Below are positions 7,455 through 15,104 of a stretch of DNA of 19,601 nt, one piece after another. A model generated the notes under the pieces. The model had not been told where the DNA came from. It searched no databases and saw nothing but the letters and a program-made list of their open reading frames with translations. How positions within the stretch are numbered: position 1 is the stretch's first letter; every line of letters starts with the position of its first letter. Origin of the DNA: Deltaproteobacteria bacterium. GTDB taxonomy: Bacteria; Desulfobacterota; Desulfuromonadia; Geobacterales; Pseudopelobacteraceae. Made by a program: the position numbers and the translations under genes. The stretch is from NCBI GenBank assembly GCA_030654645.1, contig JAURXC010000253.1, forward strand, positions 1 to 19,601, read 5' to 3'.

Positions 7455-9196
7455 CAGTCGAAACTTTCGGCTACATCCAGGGTTATTTGACGTTTCAGGT
7501 ACATTTCGACCTCGGCAGCGGTGGAATAATCGAAACAACCGGCTGCGATTTGAAGGGCACGTTTACGCGTGCAACGCCGCAGAATCTGCTTGACTCGCAA
7601 TAGGGAGCCGGCCCCCATGGATAATTCATCAAAGCCGAGACCGAGCAAAACCGGTAGATACAGAGGATCCCCGGCCATCTCACCGCACAGGCAGGCCTCA
7701 ATACCGGCGTTATGAGCCGCATCGACAATATGCCGCAACGAACGCAGGACGGCCGGATGCAGCGGTTGATACAGCTGAGATAGTTGCTCGTTTGTGCGAT
7801 CAATGGCCAGAGTGTACTGGATCAGATCATTGGTCCCGACACTGAAGAAGTCTACTTCTTTAGCCAATAGATCCGCCATTGTCACTGCCGCCGGGATTTC
7901 AATCATAATCCCGACCTTTATTCCGCTGTCAAACGGAATACCGGCGTCGGCCAACTCGAGCTTTGCTTCCTCAAGCAGAGCGGTTGCGGCACGAACCTCA
8001 TCAATTCCGGATATCATTGGAAACATTATCCGGACCGGTCCTTCAGCGCTGATACGAAGAATGGCTCGCAGCTGTTTTTTGAACTCGTACGGCATGCCGA
8101 GCGAAAGCCTGATTGCTCTCACACCCAGCGCTGGATTCTGTTCAGCAGTATGATCCAACCCTTCAAGCAGCTTGTCTCCGCCGGCGTCCAGAGTCCTGAC
8201 CGTCAACGGATGCGGCTTGATCGCCTGCTGCATGGAATGATATAAAAAATACTGTTCATCCTCATCCGGCATTTCGGATCGATTCATGAAGAGGATTTCA
8301 GTCCTGTACAGACCTACTCCAATACCACCATGTTTAAGAACCGAAGCGCCCTCCTCGGGGATTTCCACGTTTCCCCTTAGACTTATGGCATGGCCGTCAA
8401 GAGTGACGGCCGGCAGATGGGCGGTCTTGAGAAGCTCGCTTTCCACATATTCGTAGTGCTGTTTGCGGCTCAGAAAAGTCTGAAACGTTTCCCGGTCCGG
8501 GTTAACGATGACAGTACCGGCAGTTCCATCAACAATAACAGGAGAGCCATCCAGCAAAACGTCACAGACACCTTCAACCCCGGCAACGGCTGGAATCTCC
8601 AGGGCTCTTGCAAGAATGGCCGTATGCGACGTACGGCCTCCGATTTCCGTAATAACCGCCAGAACGTTATTACGATCAATCTGCAGCATATCCGCGGGAG
8701 TAATGTCATGCGCCGCAACAATGGAACGGCTTTCATGTATTGGAAACTGCTCGGTCTTTTCTCCGCTCATGCTTTTAAACACTCGCTCGATGACCGTTTC
8801 AACATCATTGATCCGCTCTCGAAGATAGGCATCCTCGATACTGGCAAAGGCCTCGCGATAACGTTGCAGCGTTCTCTGCAAGGCACTCTCGGCGTTAATC
8901 AGTCCTGATGCTATTGTTGCTGAAGTTTCAGAGAAAAGCCGTTCATCCGACAAGATCATCAGATGAGTTTCAATAAAGAAGAGGTGATCTTCGCCGGTGG
9001 TTTCCGCCAGGTGGGATTTCAGGTGTTCAAGCTCTACACGCGTATCGGCAATTGCAACCGTTAATCGCTCGATTTCGCGGGTCACTTCTTCCGGAAGTAT
9101 CGGGTATTCTGATATATTTATGCGTCTGCGATCTACAACACGTAATCTTCCTACGGAAATCCCTGGAGAAACGGCAATTCCCGTAAAAGACCTCAT
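7454..9196 (-). CDS. ptsI: PTS enzyme I (phosphoenolpyruvate-protein phosphotransferase)
   Basis: This 580-residue cytoplasmic enzyme takes phosphate from phosphoenolpyruvate and passes it to HPr. The N-terminal HPr-binding/phosphohistidine region has GGRTSH (186-191) with active His191. The C-terminal PEP-binding barrel has GLYRTE (295-300), GGDKL (339-343), GTNDLIQYTLAIDR (454-467) and active-site Cys504 in CLCGEMAGDP. There is no N-terminal GAF domain, so it is the ordinary EI type and not PtsP/EI-Ntr. The start at 9196 is preferred over the in-frame ATG at 9217. It lies one base after the HPr stop with GAGGAG just upstream, and the family begins with the FTGIAVSPGI stretch found here. No sugar permease is near, so the output is probably regulatory. 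Confidence 0.95.
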   Translation of the reverse strand: MRSFTGIAVSPGISVGRLRVVDRRRINISEYPILPEEVTREIERLTVAIADTRVELEHLKSHLAETTGEDHLFFIETHLMILSDERLFSETSATIASGLINAESALQRTLQRYREAFASIEDAYLRERINDVETVIERVFKSMSGEKTEQFPIHESRSIVAAHDITPADMLQIDRNNVLAVITEIGGRTSHTAILARALEIPAVAGVEGVCDVLLDGSPVIVDGTAGTVIVNPDRETFQTFLSRKQHYEYVESELLKTAHLPAVTLDGHAISLRGNVEIPEEGASVLKHGGIGVGLYRTEILFMNRSEMPDEDEQYFLYHSMQQAIKPHPLTVRTLDAGGDKLLEGLDHTAEQNPALGVRAIRLSLGMPYEFKKQLRAILRISAEGPVRIMFPMISGIDEVRAATALLEEAKLELADAGIPFDSGIKVGIMIEIPAAVTMADLLAKEVDFFSVGTNDLIQYTLAIDRTNEQLSQLYQPLHPAVLRSLRHIVDAAHNAGIEACLCGEMAGDPLYLPVLLGLGFDELSMGAGSLLRVKQILRRCTRKRALQIAAGCFDYSTAAEVEMYLKRQITLDVAESFD

Positions 9197-9197
9197 A

Positions 9198-9464
9198 TCA
9201 CTCCTCACCAAATCCATTGGTAATCAGTTCACTGAGCGTACTCATGGCGTCAACCTCATCAGCACCGTCAACGGTAAGGCTGACCGTGGAACCTTTCGAT
9301 GCGGCCAGCATCATGATTCCCATGATGCTCTTGCCATTTACTTCAACCCCTTCCCTGGCGAGCTTGACTTCAGACGTAAACCGGCTGGCGGTTTTTACGA
9401 ACAGTGCCGAGGCCCGGGCATGAAGGCCCAATTTATTTACAATCAGATATTCGTTCTGAAGCAT
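9198..9464 (-). CDS. ptsH: HPr phosphocarrier protein
   Basis: This 88-residue cytoplasmic phosphocarrier has His15 in KLGLHARAS (11-19), which accepts phosphate from enzyme I. Ser46 lies in NGKSIMGIM (43-51), the site modified by HPr kinase/phosphorylase. Both sites fall at the canonical numbers, and hprK is in the same cluster, so dual phosphorylation is expected. The ATG at 9464 is chosen over the in-frame ATG at 9539 because family similarity begins here (QNEYLIVNKLGLHARA). AGG stands five bases upstream, and the longer form would start inside the EIIA gene. It lies 29 bases after the EIIA gene, and its last codons form the ribosome binding site of ptsI. Confidence 0.94.
   Translation of the reverse strand: MLQNEYLIVNKLGLHARASALFVKTASRFTSEVKLAREGVEVNGKSIMGIMMLAASKGSTVSLTVDGADEVDAMSTLSELITNGFGEE
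9201..9206 (-). promoter_or_regulatory. Ribosome binding site of ptsI inside the end of HPr
   Basis: GAGGAG on the minus strand encodes the final Glu-Glu of HPr and lies four bases before the ATG at 9196. This supports that start for ptsI and implies translational coupling of HPr and enzyme I. Confidence 0.6.
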
Positions 9465-9493
9465 GATTGCCTGTTTCCTCGTTTTCTCGGTAT

Positions 9494-9886
9494 CTACTTT
9501 AAAAATTCTCCGGCGACAATAATCCCCTCGCGTCCACACCTTTGCATCTCGGAAGCCAGTTTTGCCACGTCCATACGATCACGGCGGGAACAGAACTCCA
9601 TCAACATCGGCAAATTGGCTCCGGTTACTACTTCAACACGGCCTTCTTTCAGAAACGACATTGCCATATTGGAAGGAGTGCCTCCAAAAAGATCGGTCAT
9701 TATGATGGCGCCTTCAGACTGAACCTTCGCCACCGCTTCCACAACCCTTGCCATTATGTCGTCCGCGCATTCACCGGGAGCAACTTCCACCGCTGCGCAA
9801 TTTTCTATCGGGCCGACTATCATCTCCGCTGACGCCTTGAGGGCCGTTGCAAGACCGGCATGAGTAACAAGTACTAATCCTGTCAT
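9494..9886 (-). CDS. Mannose-family PTS EIIA protein, stand-alone
   Basis: This 130-residue cytoplasmic protein is a single EIIA domain of the mannose/fructose-sorbose type. His9 in LVLVTHAGLA is the expected phospho-site, and IIMTDLFGGTPSNMA (61-75) is the conserved core of the family. Normally EIIA-Man passes phosphate to EIIB for sugar uptake; no EIIB, EIIC or EIID gene is seen here, so this is probably a regulatory acceptor at the end of the EI-HPr chain. The ATG overlaps the rapZ stop by one base (TAATG). RapZ, HprK and HPr surround it, which supports a signalling function. The target it acts on is unknown. Confidence 0.9.
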   Translation of the reverse strand: MTGLVLVTHAGLATALKASAEMIVGPIENCAAVEVAPGECADDIMARVVEAVAKVQSEGAIIMTDLFGGTPSNMAMSFLKEGRVEVVTGANLPMLMEFCSRRDRMDVAKLASEMQRCGREGIIVAGEFLK

Positions 9887-10746
9887 TAGTTTCCCTTTTC
9901 AATATCCCTGTGAGTTATTCTTACTACGGGCCAAAGTTCCTGCAAATGCATACCGGTGGCCTCAGCAATCGCCACCGAGCGATGGCGGCCACCGGTACAT
10001 CCGATGGAAATAGTCAAATATGCCTTGCCTTCCTGCCTGTGAGCCGGCAAAAGCATGTCCAGGAGTGGGAAAAAGTAGTCGAGAAAAGCTGCGGTGACCG
10101 TGTTGTCAATCACATAATCTCGTACAGAATCATCCAGCCCGGAGCGCGCTTTCAACTCCGGCACGAAAAATGGATTCGGCAGGAAACGCACATCCATGAC
10201 GATACTCGATTCCAGCGGTACGCCATAGCGAAAACCGAAAGACTGTACTTCCACCACCAGAGTATTTTCCTGGTCTTCTCCTCTTATAATGCGGAGAATG
10301 AACTCCTTAAGCTGGTGAACATTGAATTCCGATGTATCTATGACCCTGGTGGCCATGCCCCGCAGGCCAGAAAGCCGCTTTCGCTCTATTCTGATCGCCT
10401 CTCCCACCGAACAGTGTTCATCGGCCGGATGCCTGCGACGGGTCTCTGAGTAACGCCTTACAAGAATGTCGTCCTGCGCGTCAAAGAAGAGGATTTCCAG
10501 ACTGTGGCCGGCGGCCGCGACCTTGGAAAATGCACTCTCGTACCCCTTAAAGAATTCCCTGCCGCGAATATCAGCCACCAGAACAATACCCTTGAAGGGT
10601 TCGCCTGATTTATCGATCAGATCGACAAAGCGCTTGAACAACCGCACCGGCAAATTATCAATACAGTAGAAGCCTTCATCCTCGAGGGCCCGTACTGCCG
10701 TGGATTTGCCGGAACCGGACATGCCTGTGATGATTATGATGCGCAT
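9886..10746 (-). CDS. rapZ: RapZ/YvcJ-family nucleotide-binding protein
   Basis: This 286-residue protein has an N-terminal P-loop GMSGSGKS (8-15) and the family C-terminal domain with IGCTGGRHRSVAIAEA (248-263). Full length equals the family norm. In E. coli RapZ binds GlmZ/GlmY small RNAs and tunes glucosamine-6-phosphate synthase and envelope precursor supply; in Bacillus the homologue YvcJ binds and hydrolyses nucleotides. Which role holds here is not known, since no GlmY/GlmZ-like RNA is visible. It starts 4 bases after hprK and its stop overlaps the EIIA start, matching the rpoN-hpf-ptsN/EIIA-rapZ gene neighbourhood common in proteobacteria. Confidence 0.93.
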   Translation of the reverse strand: MRIIIITGMSGSGKSTAVRALEDEGFYCIDNLPVRLFKRFVDLIDKSGEPFKGIVLVADIRGREFFKGYESAFSKVAAAGHSLEILFFDAQDDILVRRYSETRRRHPADEHCSVGEAIRIERKRLSGLRGMATRVIDTSEFNVHQLKEFILRIIRGEDQENTLVVEVQSFGFRYGVPLESSIVMDVRFLPNPFFVPELKARSGLDDSVRDYVIDNTVTAAFLDYFFPLLDMLLPAHRQEGKAYLTISIGCTGGRHRSVAIAEATGMHLQELWPVVRITHRDIEKGN

Positions 10747-10750
10747 TTAA

Positions 10751-11710
10751 CTACTCGACCTCGTCACCAAGTGGACGCGACTCAATGCGCGCCAGCAGCA
10801 GTTCCTGAAAATCCCGTGCCGAATGGTATCCCATGCCTTTAAGAAGATAGTTGCGCGCGGCTACTTCGATGATGGAGCCAAGGTTGCGCCCCGGCCTGAT
10901 AGGAATGTAAATATGAGGTATGTCTACTCCGAGAATGGTAGTGGTGCGGTCATCGATACCAAGTCGGTCATATTCGTGTGACTCGTCCCATTCAACCAGC
11001 TCAAGCATGATATCGATAATCTTCTTGTCGCGAATTGAAGAGACCCCGTACAGATCCTTGATACTTATGATCCCCAACCCCCTGATCTCCATCAGGTACT
11101 GGATCGACTCTTCCGCCTGGCCTACAAGCACGGCCGGCATTTTCTTCTTGATGAAGACCATGTCGTCGGCCACCAGACGATGTCCCCTGATCACCAGATC
11201 CAGTGCGCACTCGCTCTTGCCGATTCCGCTCTTGCCGGTCAGCAGCACACCAACGCCAAGCACATCCATCAGGACACCATGCATATAGGTGGTCGGCAGT
11301 AGCCGTTCTTCAAGGAATTTGGTAATCAGCGAAATAAAGGTTGAAGACTGGTGGGGTGTGGCCAGCACCGGAATGGCATTCTGTTCAGCCAGGTCAAGCA
11401 GGAGCTGCGGCGGCCGCAACCCCTTGGTAACTATAAAACACGCTATGGGGAAACTGCAAAGATTACCCAGGTTCTCGGTAGCGACATTAATATCAATCTC
11501 GTTCAGAAATGAAATCTCGGTATTTCCGAGCACCTGTATCCGATCGGGATGCAGGTGCTCGGTATAACCGTCCAGAGCCAAACCGGGCTTTTGAATACGC
11601 GAGCTGGAAACGCGGTTGGCAAGTCCGCGCTCACCGGCCAGGAGCGTCAGTGCGAGACCATAGTTGGTTTCGCTCAACAGCTCCTGTATTGAAAGGGCAA
11701 TTCCGTCCAA
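10751..11710 (-). CDS. hprK: HPr kinase/phosphorylase
   Basis: This 319-residue cytoplasmic enzyme phosphorylates HPr on Ser46 with ATP and reverses it with inorganic phosphate. The N-terminal HprK domain covers about 1-130. The kinase domain has His145 in TYMHGVL, the P-loop GKSGIGKS (159-166), ADDMV (181-185) and the HprK signature MEIRGLGIISI (207-217). The start is a TTG at 11710. An in-frame TGA lies four codons upstream, and the next in-frame ATG (residue 143) would remove the whole N-terminal domain, so TTG is the best choice; the ribosome site is weak (GGA about eight bases away). It begins 16 bases after hpf and ends 4 bases before rapZ. Weak initiation may hold HprK at a low level relative to HPr. 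Confidence 0.92.
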   Translation of the reverse strand: MDGIALSIQELLSETNYGLALTLLAGERGLANRVSSSRIQKPGLALDGYTEHLHPDRIQVLGNTEISFLNEIDINVATENLGNLCSFPIACFIVTKGLRPPQLLLDLAEQNAIPVLATPHQSSTFISLITKFLEERLLPTTYMHGVLMDVLGVGVLLTGKSGIGKSECALDLVIRGHRLVADDMVFIKKKMPAVLVGQAEESIQYLMEIRGLGIISIKDLYGVSSIRDKKIIDIMLELVEWDESHEYDRLGIDDRTTTILGVDIPHIYIPIRPGRNLGSIIEVAARNYLLKGMGYHSARDFQELLLARIESRPLGDEVE

Positions 11711-11726
11711 GTCAATTTCCAGTCAA

Positions 11727-12275
11727 TCAAGCCCGATGCGGCTCAATCAAGCCAAAGTTACCATCTTTACGACGGTAGAGGACATTGATTTCTCCGCTGT
11801 CGGCATCAATGAACACGATAAAATCCTTGTGCAGCAAATCCATCTGCATCACAGCTTCATCAACTGACATCGGCTTGGCTGTTTCGGTGGTGGTCTTGAT
11901 CACAACCGGTTCGGCGCTGGCTTCAATACTCTCGGCTTCAAATACTTTTTTGGAGAGTTGACGGGAGTGTTCGTCGCCGTTAGGCTTGTGAGCCTTGATC
12001 TTTTCCTTGTAGCGTTTGAGCTGGCGTTCGATTTTATCAATAACCGCATCAATTGCCGCATACATGTCATTGGTTGCCTCGGAAGCCTTGGTGCTGACAC
12101 CCTTTGCCGATATAACGATTTCAACAATGTGGCGGATCTTCTTTTCTACGGAAAAATAAACCTGCGCATTGATTGGTCCATCGATATACTTCACCACTCT
12201 CTCGAGTTTTTCCTCCGCGTACGCCTTAAGGGCATCGCTTTGCTCCATGTGCCTGAATGTCATGGTTGTTTGCAT
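11727..12275 (-). CDS. hpf: Long-form ribosome hibernation promoting factor
   Basis: This 182-residue protein has the N-terminal YfiA/HPF domain (about 1-100, MTFRHMEQSDALKAYAEEKL near the start). A charged linker follows (about 100-132), and then the C-terminal dimerisation domain of long HPF (PMSVDEAVMQMDLLHKDFIV, with FIDADSGEINVLYRRKDGNF after it, about 134-178). Long HPF alone pairs 70S ribosomes into inactive 100S dimers in stationary phase. A strong AGGAGG lies five bases before the ATG. The position just after rpoN is the standard location in proteobacteria, though those neighbours often carry a short form; the long form here is complete. Confidence 0.94.
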   Translation of the reverse strand: MQTTMTFRHMEQSDALKAYAEEKLERVVKYIDGPINAQVYFSVEKKIRHIVEIVISAKGVSTKASEATNDMYAAIDAVIDKIERQLKRYKEKIKAHKPNGDEHSRQLSKKVFEAESIEASAEPVVIKTTTETAKPMSVDEAVMQMDLLHKDFIVFIDADSGEINVLYRRKDGNFGLIEPHRA

Positions 12276-12313
12276 ACTATCCTCCTGTTTGTTGGGTGCT
12301 GCAATATGGACGT

Positions 12314-12328
12314 CTGTCGTATCGACAG
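12314..12328 (-). other. Perfect 6-bp hairpin just after the rpoN stop
   Basis: CTGTCG-ATA-CGACAG on the minus strand forms a 6-bp stem with a 3-base loop beginning 4 bases after the rpoN stop codon. No T-run follows, so it is not an intrinsic terminator. It could be an RNA-processing or stabilising element separating rpoN from the strongly translated hpf, or chance. Confidence 0.35.
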
Positions 12329-12332
12329 CGCG

Positions 12333-13772
12333 TCAAAAATGTCGCTTTCGTTCCGATGATGAACCAAATTTTAGCATTTCGCGATATTTGGTTACAGTTC
12401 GGCGTGCAATGTTGACTGTTTGTCCCGACAGCAACTCGGCAATCTTCTGATCAGAAAGCGGCTTTTTGGGGTCTTCCTTTTCAATGATTTCCTTGATTCT
12501 GTTCTTGACGCTCTCGGAAGCAAGGAATTCGCCCTCACTTGTGGAGAGACCGCTGTTGAAGAAGTACTTCAGCTCATACAGCCCCTGCGGAGTCTGCATG
12601 TATTTGTTGGTTGTCACCCTGCTGATGGTTGATTCGTGCATTCCGATATCTTCAGCAATATCTCTCAAAACCAGAGGGCGCAGATATTCGATGCCACGGT
12701 CGAAATATTCACGCTGGAAACGGATAATGCTCTTGGCAACCTTGTAGATTGTTCTCTGCCGCTGCTGAATACTTTTTATCAGCCACTGGGCGGAACGAAC
12801 CTTGCCGCTGATATATTCCTCGGCATGGTTATCGATTGAACCGGTTCCCCGGATCTCCGTATACTGGGTGCTGACCTTGAGGTTTGGCAGCCCTTCCTCG
12901 TTGAGCATCACCACATAATCGTCGCCAACCTTGTGAACAAATATATCCGGAGATATGTAGTGCACTTCATCCGAGTTGAACGAAGAACCGGGGCGGGGAT
13001 CAAAGCCGCCAATGATTTTGGAGGCCATCAATACCTGGTTGATGTCTACCTTAAGAGCACGTGCAATCTGCTTGTAATTACGTTTTTCAAGATCACTGAT
13101 ATGGTTCAGCAGTATCCCTTCAACAACGCTCCCCTTCATTCCCATGAAACGGGCCTGGATCAACAGGCATTCCCGCAAATCCCTGGCCGCGACACCGGGC
13201 GGATCGAACTCCTGGATGCACTCCAACACATCCATGACATCGTCTTCCGAAGAATTGCTGGCGGCAGCGATCTCCGGCAGCGATGCCCTCAGGTAGCCGG
13301 ATTCATCGATATTGCCAATGATTACCTCTCCTACCCGCACATCCATTTCGGAATACTGTCCCATATGCAACTGCCATAACAGGTGATCTATCAATGTCCC
13401 CTGACGGGTCAGAAGATTCTCGAAAGATGGCCGGTCGTCGTCGCCACTATACTGTTCTCCGGAACTGTAGTTATAACCATCCAGGTAGCTGTCCCAATCC
13501 CGCAGGGTTTCTTCACCTGTTTCAACCTCGTGGAATTCAGTTGAATTCTCGGCAGGATCAACTTCCAGCTCGGCTGTTTCCAGAACATCCGGTTCACTAA
13601 TCTCTTCAGTTTCCGCGGTTTCTTCCAGAAGCGGATTTTCCTCCAGTTCCTGGCGAACCAGATCCTGAAGTTCCAGCCGGGTCAGCTGAAGCAACTTGAT
13701 GGCCTGCTGCAATTGCGGCGTCATCACCAGCTGCTGAGACATCTTAAGTTGTTGGCGCATCTCCATTGCCAT
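12333..13772 (-). CDS. rpoN: RNA polymerase sigma-54 factor
   Basis: This 479-residue sigma factor directs RNA polymerase to -24/-12 promoters and needs an AAA+ activator to open DNA. Region I is glutamine- and leucine-rich (MSQQLVMTPQLQQAIKLLQL, 11-30). An acidic region II follows (about 45-125), then the core-binding region and a helix-turn-helix (DIAEDIGMHESTISRVTTNK, in the 380s-400s). The RpoN box ARRTVTKYRE (456-465) contacts the -24 element. All regions are intact. It lies 86 bases after lptB and 57 before hpf; the lptB-rpoN-hpf order is conserved in many proteobacteria. An NtrC-type activator and a matching promoter occur in the same window, so this sigma factor may act on its own neighbourhood. 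Confidence 0.97.
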   Translation of the reverse strand: MAMEMRQQLKMSQQLVMTPQLQQAIKLLQLTRLELQDLVRQELEENPLLEETAETEEISEPDVLETAELEVDPAENSTEFHEVETGEETLRDWDSYLDGYNYSSGEQYSGDDDRPSFENLLTRQGTLIDHLLWQLHMGQYSEMDVRVGEVIIGNIDESGYLRASLPEIAAASNSSEDDVMDVLECIQEFDPPGVAARDLRECLLIQARFMGMKGSVVEGILLNHISDLEKRNYKQIARALKVDINQVLMASKIIGGFDPRPGSSFNSDEVHYISPDIFVHKVGDDYVVMLNEEGLPNLKVSTQYTEIRGTGSIDNHAEEYISGKVRSAQWLIKSIQQRQRTIYKVAKSIIRFQREYFDRGIEYLRPLVLRDIAEDIGMHESTISRVTTNKYMQTPQGLYELKYFFNSGLSTSEGEFLASESVKNRIKEIIEKEDPKKPLSDQKIAELLSGQTVNIARRTVTKYREMLKFGSSSERKRHF

Positions 13773-13858
13773 GAATCGTAAACCTCTGTCCCAACTAAAC
13801 GAGACTATTGCATTTTTGTAATCTATCCCAACACACGGCTGTCAACAATCGAATCGTA

Positions 13859-14599
13859 TTACAACTTAAAGTCGTCTCCAAGATAAATTTCACGAGCTTT
13901 TTTGCTGTTTGCGATTTCATCGGGAGTACCGTACTCCAGTACCTCACCAGCGTTCATTATATAAGCCGCATCACAGACACCAAGTGTTTCCCTTACGTTA
14001 TGATCCGAGATCAACACACCGATGTTCTTGTTTTTCAACGAAACTATCAGATTCTGAATATCTCCTACCGCTATCGGGTCGATACCTGCGAACGGCTCAT
14101 CCAACAGGATAAAAGAAGGATTCGTTATCAGGGCACGCGCTATTTCTACACGCCTCCGCTCACCACCGGACAGCGCATATCCCATGGAAGAGGCGATATG
14201 GGTGATACTGAACTCTTCCAGCAACTGCTGCATGCGCTGCCGGCGAAGGTTCCTTTCCGGTTCGACTGTTTCAAGTATTGCAAGCAGGTTGTCCGCAACC
14301 GAAAGCTTGCGAAATACTGACGCCTCCTGCGGTAGATAACTGATGCCGCGGCGGGCGCGCTGATACATCGGCAGCCCTGTAATTTCCTCATCTCCCAGAA
14401 ACACCTGACCTCCGTCAGGTTGCGCCAGGCCGACCACCATGTAAAATGTGGTTGTTTTGCCGGCTCCATTCGGTCCAAGCAGTCCGATGACAGCTCCGGA
14501 ACGGATTGAAATATCGACACCATTGACAACCTGGCGACTGCCATAACGCTTCTGGAGTGATGTAGTCCAGAGTCGGGAGTGTTCAGCGACCGTCTGCAT
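13859..14599 (-). CDS. lptB: LPS export ABC transporter ATP-binding protein
   Basis: This 246-residue cytoplasmic ATPase powers extraction of lipopolysaccharide from the inner membrane with LptF, LptG and LptC. It has Walker A GPNGAGKT (42-49), the Q-loop region YLPQEASVF (88-96), signature LSGGE (143-147), Walker B ILLDEP (164-169) and switch His200, all canonical. The ATG overlaps the end of lptA by 17 bases and has AGGA upstream (about ten bases). The N-terminal ten residues are not conserved-looking but no better start is seen. LptF and LptG are not in the window. Confidence 0.95.
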   Translation of the reverse strand: MQTVAEHSRLWTTSLQKRYGSRQVVNGVDISIRSGAVIGLLGPNGAGKTTTFYMVVGLAQPDGGQVFLGDEEITGLPMYQRARRGISYLPQEASVFRKLSVADNLLAILETVEPERNLRRQRMQQLLEEFSITHIASSMGYALSGGERRRVEIARALITNPSFILLDEPFAGIDPIAVGDIQNLIVSLKNKNIGVLISDHNVRETLGVCDAAYIMNAGEVLEYGTPDEIANSKKAREIYLGDDFKL

Positions 14600-15104
14600 T
14601 GCCCTTCCTGGAAGGCGGATTTATCACGGCCTCAACTCTGGATTTAGGGTCATCTCCGCCGGAAACCACACTTTTGTCATCATCGACATAGTAGGTGATG
14701 GTCTTTCCGCTGATGCTGTCGCCTCCCTGCATTACCCTGGGATTGCCGGTCAAGGTGATGCGGCCGTCACGGCTGTCATAAACGGCCTGGGCAGCGGTCC
14801 CGGTCTTGTTCTGCTGTACGATACGCACATTTCCCGAAGCTTCGATCTTTTCCACATCACCTTTTTTATCAGCATAGTTGACGGTGATCTTGTCGGCAAA
14901 GATGGATATGTCGCCCTGTTTGGCAACGACTTTACCGGTAAACACTGCTGTCTTGCCCTTGTTGTCGGCGGTCAGTTCATTTGATTTAATCGTGATCGGC
15001 AGACTGGAGCGGTCCCTGCGACTGGACTTGTCGGCGGGAGCGGCCAGCGCCACGGATGCCAACAGCATGAAGACCAAAACCATCAAGGATATCTGTTTAT
15101 TCAT
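14583..15104 (-). CDS. lptA: LPS transport periplasmic bridge protein LptA
   Basis: This 173-residue protein has a signal peptide (MNKQISLMVLVFMLLASVALA, 1-21 with cleavage before APADK) and a beta-jellyroll OstA/LptA domain (about 35-150). The domain includes SNELTADNKGKTAVFTGKVV and a repeat of strands typical of the family (ITLTGNPRVMQGGDSISGKT). LptA molecules stack into the periplasmic bridge carrying lipopolysaccharide from LptC to LptD. It overlaps lptC by ATGA and lptB by 17 bases, so the three are translated together. The C-terminal tail (about 150-173) is polar and probably flexible. Confidence 0.93.
   Translation of the reverse strand: MNKQISLMVLVFMLLASVALAAPADKSSRRDRSSLPITIKSNELTADNKGKTAVFTGKVVAKQGDISIFADKITVNYADKKGDVEKIEASGNVRIVQQNKTGTAAQAVYDSRDGRITLTGNPRVMQGGDSISGKTITYYVDDDKSVVSGGDDPKSRVEAVINPPSRKGNADGR

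Noticed and set aside
7454..9196. Enzyme I as the nitrogen-type PtsP
   Set aside because: There is no N-terminal GAF domain and the length matches ordinary enzyme I.
9198..9539. 113-residue HPr from the ATG at 9539
   Set aside because: The extra N-terminus overlaps the EIIA gene and has no HPr similarity; starting at 9464 puts His15 and Ser46 at canonical positions.
13817..13845. TTGACA on the minus strand in the lptB-rpoN gap as an rpoN promoter
   Set aside because: The -35 is perfect, but no acceptable -10 hexamer lies 16-18 bases downstream (best ATTACA), so I did not list it.
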